Part shown: positions 59,473-64,000 of the stretch, piece after piece
Numbering within the stretch: position 1 is the stretch's first letter
Layout: the number at the start of each line of letters is the position of its first letter
NCBI GenBank assembly: GCA_035772785.1
Contig: JAOCPU010000021.1
Location: 248,001 to 312,000, forward strand
Length of the DNA stretch: 64,000 nt
From: Phlebiopsis flavidoalba
Lineage: Eukaryota; Basidiomycota; Agaricomycetes; Polyporales; Phanerochaetaceae
Direction: 5' to 3'
The notes under the pieces: model-generated
The model's input: only the letters and a program-made list of their open reading frames with translations
Told to the model about the DNA's origin: nothing
The model's database searches: none
Translations under genes and position numbers: made by a program

Positions 59473-59919
59473 CTATTCATCATCACCGAGGAGCTTCGAT
59501 GATAGAAACTGTGGGGAATGTGATAGAAGACAGGAGATCGGAGGACCAGCACATGCCTTCTTCACGTTGTAGGAGACTTCACCTTCGTTAACCCTAGGCG
59601 CCCCGATTTCTGAGCTCCACGAACGATCCTTTAGGAGCTGCAGGTTTGGGCTCAAAGTCCGAGGAGACGTCCGTAAGGAGTGGATCATGATACTACTCCG
59701 GAGTACTGGGACCGGAACTGTCGCTATTGTCTGTGTCCCATGTCTGCCGCAGTTAGATTTCTCAGTTCGTATGCCGGATCGCAGTGATTTCGCGCGAAGA
59801 GGTCGGGAATCGACTGAAAGAGACCCCTGGTGGGTAGGAACGTCTTCCCTCGGGTAGGCGATCACGGGGGTAGTTGTGATGAGGAGAGGCGTCTGTAAGC
59901 GATTGTGCATCGTCTTCAA
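59473..59919 (-). other. 148-codon open frame downstream of the unknown family gene
   Basis: The frame includes TPVIAYPREDVPTHQGSLSV and ends SSKLLGDDE. It may be a downstream exon or a separate small gene. No family was recognised. Confidence 0.25.
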
Positions 59920-60089
59920 AAGATACTGTGCAGTTTTAGCATCTCTCGAATGTTGTCGAGAAGCCTGGATGGAGGACGACCTAAATGCGGACGAAAGCTG
60001 ACGAGCTACAACCTGATGCAGTACGGTAGGGAAGTGGTGGATGGGAAAAGCATGCGAGCTATGCGTAGACTGTCAGCGTCATAAACCAA

Positions 60090-61684
60090 GGCGTTAGCAC
60101 CAACATATAATCTCACCTGCTCAAGGTGTCCCTTGCTGACAACAATTTGCGGGCGCGCGTGCACCAATGCGTTCATATCGAGATCATCGGGCCAGTTACT
60201 CTAGAGTCATATCAAAGGTCATCAGTAAACATACTGGATTTTCAAGACTACGATCAGGAACACACATCGTTCCCACAGATCTGGTACAAATCATCGTGAC
60301 TTGCTGATGGCAACTTCCGCTTCCGAATGCTACGAAAAGTTGAAATCCATGTTAAAGATGATTGGCATGAACATTGCTCACGTCGAGAATGTAATCCAAA
60401 ACGTGCGGTCCTAGTGGTCTAGATGATTTCATGAGCGCTATGATCCATTCCCTATGAACATTCGTCAGCATATATACCTGGGAAAAATGAAATTCGAAAC
60501 ACGTACCTCATCAAGCTCTAGGAGAGGCCCTTCAGCGACATCGAAAGATGCTCTGGATGAAGGGGTATCACTGAACGCAGAGGTAGGGGAGGGAGAGATG
60601 ACCTCCGTCTGTGCTTTCCGAGGAGGACCGTGTCATAGCCTAGGCTTGGACGAGAAGAAAGCTTTGTGAGGAGCTACTACTGCCACCCGTTCTGGATAAC
60701 AAGGATGGACGGGATTCGGACGTGTCGGGAGACCACTGGCCTTGTGGTGCGAGTCCACATCGCGCGCGGATATTGTCGTAATGATGTCGGGAGTTTCGAT
60801 CGCGAAAGAGGGTTAGGGGTCTTCTCGTTCAGCTTGAAGTACCTAAGGAACAGGCTACCTCTAGCCGTGGTGGCTGTGCTATCCTCAAGAGCTGGTGGGG
60901 CGCTCGATCTGTGCGATACTGACATTTGCCTGCCCCATCCTTCGAAGATAAAGATAGCCTAGCAGAGGCAAACGATGGCCGCTCGCGCTTTCGACGTCGA
61001 TCTCCTGCGTGCGCATGTATTTGTCGATAACGGCGCATTTCCCACTTGGGGGTTTTCACCCAGCCTGAGATGAGTACAATGTCCTCTGCGGGGAGGTTGA
61101 CGAGGAAGGTGTCATGAGGCGAACTTTTGCCAGGATGCGTAGTTCTTCAGCATGTAGATTGCGGGAAACGACCAGTTCCTGGGCAAGACCCGGACTTGTT
61201 CGCCGTAGTCCCCTAATATCGCGACAGCTCCTCGATCACTATGGCAAGTAAACGCATACTCCGCGCCAACCGTTGTGCTTGATTCATAAATTACATATTA
61301 GAATCTCATCTGAGGACGACTCAAACATTTTCTCAACACTCACTTTCCGGGTAACGCGGCGGACAGAGAGCCGCTTACATCCAGATGCATTGATTGTGCT
61401 GTGAATATAGCCACTGGGATGGATGAGATGCGGGGTGGTCTCGATGATATCTTACTACCTGTTTCGGATGGGTACAAAACCTCTCCGGTACGCCTCGCGG
61501 ATTGGCGGGTGAGTCTGCAGGCTTCATGATGTTGAACATACGATAGAATGCCCCCTCCGCGAAGTACCCCACGTCCCCCACTTCGACCTCGCCGATGTGG
61601 GTTTCATCGACTCGGGGATCCCAGAGTGGAAGCCCATGCCCCAGCCTGATGAGCTGTTCCGCGTAAATACGGTAGGCAGGCATG
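60090..61684 (-). pseudogene. Agaricomycete-expanded unknown family protein, decayed
   Basis: The ATG at 61682-61684 starts MPAYRIYAEQLIRLGHGLPL, then HIGEVEVGDVGYFAEGAF, MFNIMKPADSPANPRGVPE. This is the N-terminal pattern of a large uncharacterised family that is expanded in mushrooms (an L-GYPLW motif, an IGDVGY motif, then P-GVPE). Downstream pieces also follow the family order: GAVAILGDYGEQVRVLPRNW, AIYMLKNYASWQKFAS and EDIVLISGWVKTPKW (61030-61260), PHVLDYILDVSN near 60410, and WPDDLDMNALVHARPQIVVS near 60160. Stops and shifts break it, and the Ser-rich part near 60540-60900 is in several frames. Introns are likely too. No function is known for the family; no enzyme motif or signal peptide is seen. 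Confidence 0.7.
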
Positions 61685-62249
61685 GTCCGGTCGGCTCCAT
61701 GCCCTAGCCTCAGCATCGTCGAGGGGCGATGGGGGGGAAGGCAGTATGCGCGTTCATTGAAAGCCTGGATACTTACATCAACAGGAGCGCGCACAGCCTT
61801 CGTTTTCCAAGTACGTGAGACGCGCGAGCATACGCGAATGCGTGCTGATGTGCAGCGCCATCTGTCGGTCATACCCGTCCACCTGTGCATAAAGTAGCTG
61901 CGACTTTGGCATGGTGACCACGCCGCAGCAGAGAAGATCCTTAGAAGCGTTTCGGGACTCGATGATAGAGTGGGCAAAGCTAAAGCTAGTTGGAAGTTCA
62001 AATCACTTTAGGATCGGCGATTCCCACCTGTGTTACCGGAGTAAGCGGAAGACTCAAAGTGTTCTGATGCAATCAATTTCATTCATTACCACGTTGCTTA
62101 CCGAGTAAGTGAATGCCATAAGCTTCGAACAATTAAGGATCTGCCTGCATGCGAGGTCCCTTGAATTTTTGCAAAACGTCGCGGTGCCGTATCAATCATC
62201 TTGGATTAGCGTCCAATCAACTGTCAATGTTGTCCTTAATGTCAAGTAT

Positions 62250-63721
62250 CTACAACCGCAGATGATCAACACGGGTAGCTGTTAGGGAATCAGCTAGCAA
62301 GCGCGCTTTTGCCGCCTTCCATTCCGTCTGAACCTGTTTCTTGAACTCGCTGAACGACATGTCGCTTTTCGGGTCAAAATTCTCCGGAGGTTTTGTCGGG
62401 TCGTTCGAGAGGAAGTGGAAATACTCGTCGTGCACCTTATCATTTGCCGCTTACCGCCGTACCTACCCGCACACATCAGTACCATGGGAGAGAAGGAGCA
62501 GATGGATCGCGTACTGATAACACTGCAGCGTGATACACACGCGCCCGTTGAGGCTCCTGTTCTTGAGCTGGTGAACCTGATAGTGGTTGTTCGACATCCA
62601 CGTAATGTCGCCGGCGCGGAGTTCGGCGTGCGCGAGCACAACGGGGCCCGCCATACCTGCAGACTGCACGCCGCAGCGTGTCGAAATAGTAGCAGAAGAT
62701 GCCGCCCGAGAGCACCTTGATGACTGCGTAGGAGTCGCCGTGGTCGTGAATCGGGCTATGGTGTCCTGCAGGCCAAATCTCGAGGACGTACGGTACGCCG
62801 GGGGACGTGCCCTGTGAGATATTAATACACTTGTCAAGATGAGATAGACGAGATGGTACGTACGACATCAAAGCCAATAGTGATACGCAGATACGTGCCC
62901 TCAAAGTTGCCCTTGTTCTTCCTGGTCAGCAGGCTATGGCCGACACACCCAGGCGTGTTGACGCTGTACTGGATTGCCTCGTCAAAGTCCGGGAAGTCGG
63001 GCGTGTTGAGCACGATATTCGCGCTCCTGCAAACGTTGGCGTACAGCTTTTGGCATTCCTCAGGCAGGTTTCCCGCGACTGTTGCGATGTTAGCCTCGAG
63101 GTCTGCGCGCGAACGTACTGCGAGCGAGAGCCGATCGGCCGTCGACGGACGTATGGCGGAATGTCGTGTACAATGGGGAGGGGCCTCACTTGAGAGACAC
63201 AGCGAGAGGGGTCTATCAATATTATGGTTAGCACGGGACTGCATGTAGTTTAGTTTAGCAAGGGTACCTGTGTGACCCCAAGTTCCTGTACAGTGACGTT
63301 GCTCAAGTCCTTCATCCATTCCCACCCAGCTTCGATGGCGACTGCGGTTTGAGTTTTGGACTGTCTTGAAAGTCACCTCGAGGAGCTTTAGATTCGCACT
63401 CAAGTAGTACTTCCCGTACTTGATGCTTCCGTTCTTCTCGTCCAGCGATACCCAGTATGTTGTTTTCTCCGAAGGACGTAGCCAGCACAGCAACGAAACG
63501 ATCATCGTGTACAACTTTGAACCCAGTCCTTCAGGGAACGGCTTGATCGAAGGCGCACCTTGCACAGAATGACAATCGACGAGCCGAATCCAATGTCGAA
63601 TGAACTGGGTCCGATGGCGAGCACCAAACGAGTTCAAGCCATCCGGGGTGCTGAGTGGTTTACGATGAGGGATTGAGACGACGTAGAGGACGAAGACAGC
63701 GACCACTCCTTTGCCTGGCAA
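62250..63721 (-). pseudogene. cysteine-dioxygenase-like cupin protein, frameshifted
   Basis: The C-terminal half is a cupin of the cysteine dioxygenase type, a non-haem iron enzyme that oxidises small thiols. It shows YVLEIWPAGHHSPIHDHGDS with the His-Asp-His metal ligands, AVIKVLSGGIFCYYFD, AGDITWMSNNHYQVHQLKN with the third histidine, and VCITLQCYQY. The last exon is DEYFHFLSNDPTKPPENFD to the stop at 62250. The N-terminal part, GARHRTQFIRHW, GLGSKLYTMIVSLLC and TTYWVSLDEKNGSIKYGKYY, resembles an accessory domain found with such cupins in mushrooms. The linker LPEECQKLYANVCRSANIVL is clear. GTACGT...CACAG introns occur near 62820-62870. Shifts occur near 63150 and near 62670 (between FDTLR and AGMAGPVVL), so it is probably inactive. 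The start is uncertain. Confidence 0.75.
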
Positions 63722-64000
63722 AACTCGAGGGTATCAACAAAGGGCCCGACGGCGGCTTTGCCTTGAATCAGCACAGATGGTATGGTACTGGAGCGGGAGC
63801 GGGGCGGGAGCGGTAGAAGAGGTGAAGGTGCGTGGTGCAGAAAAGTCATTGAGCAAGTATGTAGAAGCAACGCTTGAATATCTTGCGTTTGCCGCGAGTA
63901 TAGCCGCATTGGGAACTCCGCTATGCGCTCGGGATAGTTTCTGGGTCAGTCGACTATGTAACGGGAAGTCGCAAGCACCAAAGGTCAGAATGAAGTGGTT

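Overview
This window looks like a gene-poor, repeat-containing piece of a basidiomycete nuclear chromosome, most likely Agaricomycetes. The signs are short GT-AG introns of about 50-56 bases (six in one intact gene), TATA plus pyrimidine-rich promoters close to start codons, and several protein families that I recognise as fungal or mushroom-type: S53 sedolisins, proline iminopeptidase, single-pass membrane proteins of the VTVDD/LFDYLIYT type, and a large uncharacterised PAYRIYAEQL/GDVGY family. No rRNA or tRNA gene could be supported.

Layout. 0-2 kb: a broken gene of unknown function. 2.9-4.8 kb (minus): a frameshifted proline iminopeptidase. 6.0-7.5 kb: a tandem pair of small secreted cysteine-containing protein genes, the first decayed and the second with one frameshift. 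8.2-11.2 kb: copy A of a family with acidic repeats (VRGR-VFGEL modules). 12.4-15.2 kb: an inverted pair of haloacid dehalogenase genes, a minus-strand remnant and an intact seven-exon plus-strand gene. 15.7-18.7 kb: a head-to-head pair of Ser/Thr-rich genes. 19.1-25.5 kb: copies B and C of the acidic-repeat family, in direct tandem on the minus strand with a 3.8 kb offset. 28.0-35.1 kb: two tandem S53 peptidase genes, both frameshifted, with a 464 bp TA-flanked MITE between them. 35.4-37.4 kb (minus): a decayed membrane glycoprotein gene. 38.1-42.8 kb: a 25-bp minisatellite and unresolved coding-like stretches. 42.9-44.1 kb: a TATA-driven gene of unknown function. 44.6-50.1 kb: a 5.4 kb DNA transposon with terminal inverted repeats and a perfect 8-bp target duplication; it has no recognisable transposase, an interior whose plus strand is about 6% T, and a nested 501 bp hAT-type MITE with its own perfect 8-bp duplication. 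50-57 kb: decayed lysine-rich and unknown genes. 59.5-62 kb (minus): an Agaricomycete-expanded unknown family member. 62.2-63.7 kb (minus): a cysteine-dioxygenase-like cupin gene.

The genes do not form an obvious pathway. The main theme is duplication followed by decay: almost every recognisable gene carries frameshifts, while the dehalogenase is intact through six introns, so poor sequence quality is an unlikely explanation for all of the breaks. The most unusual items are the transposase-free, strand-asymmetric 5.4 kb element and the three-copy family, whose copies carry conserved promoter-like modules at both ends, pointing at each other.
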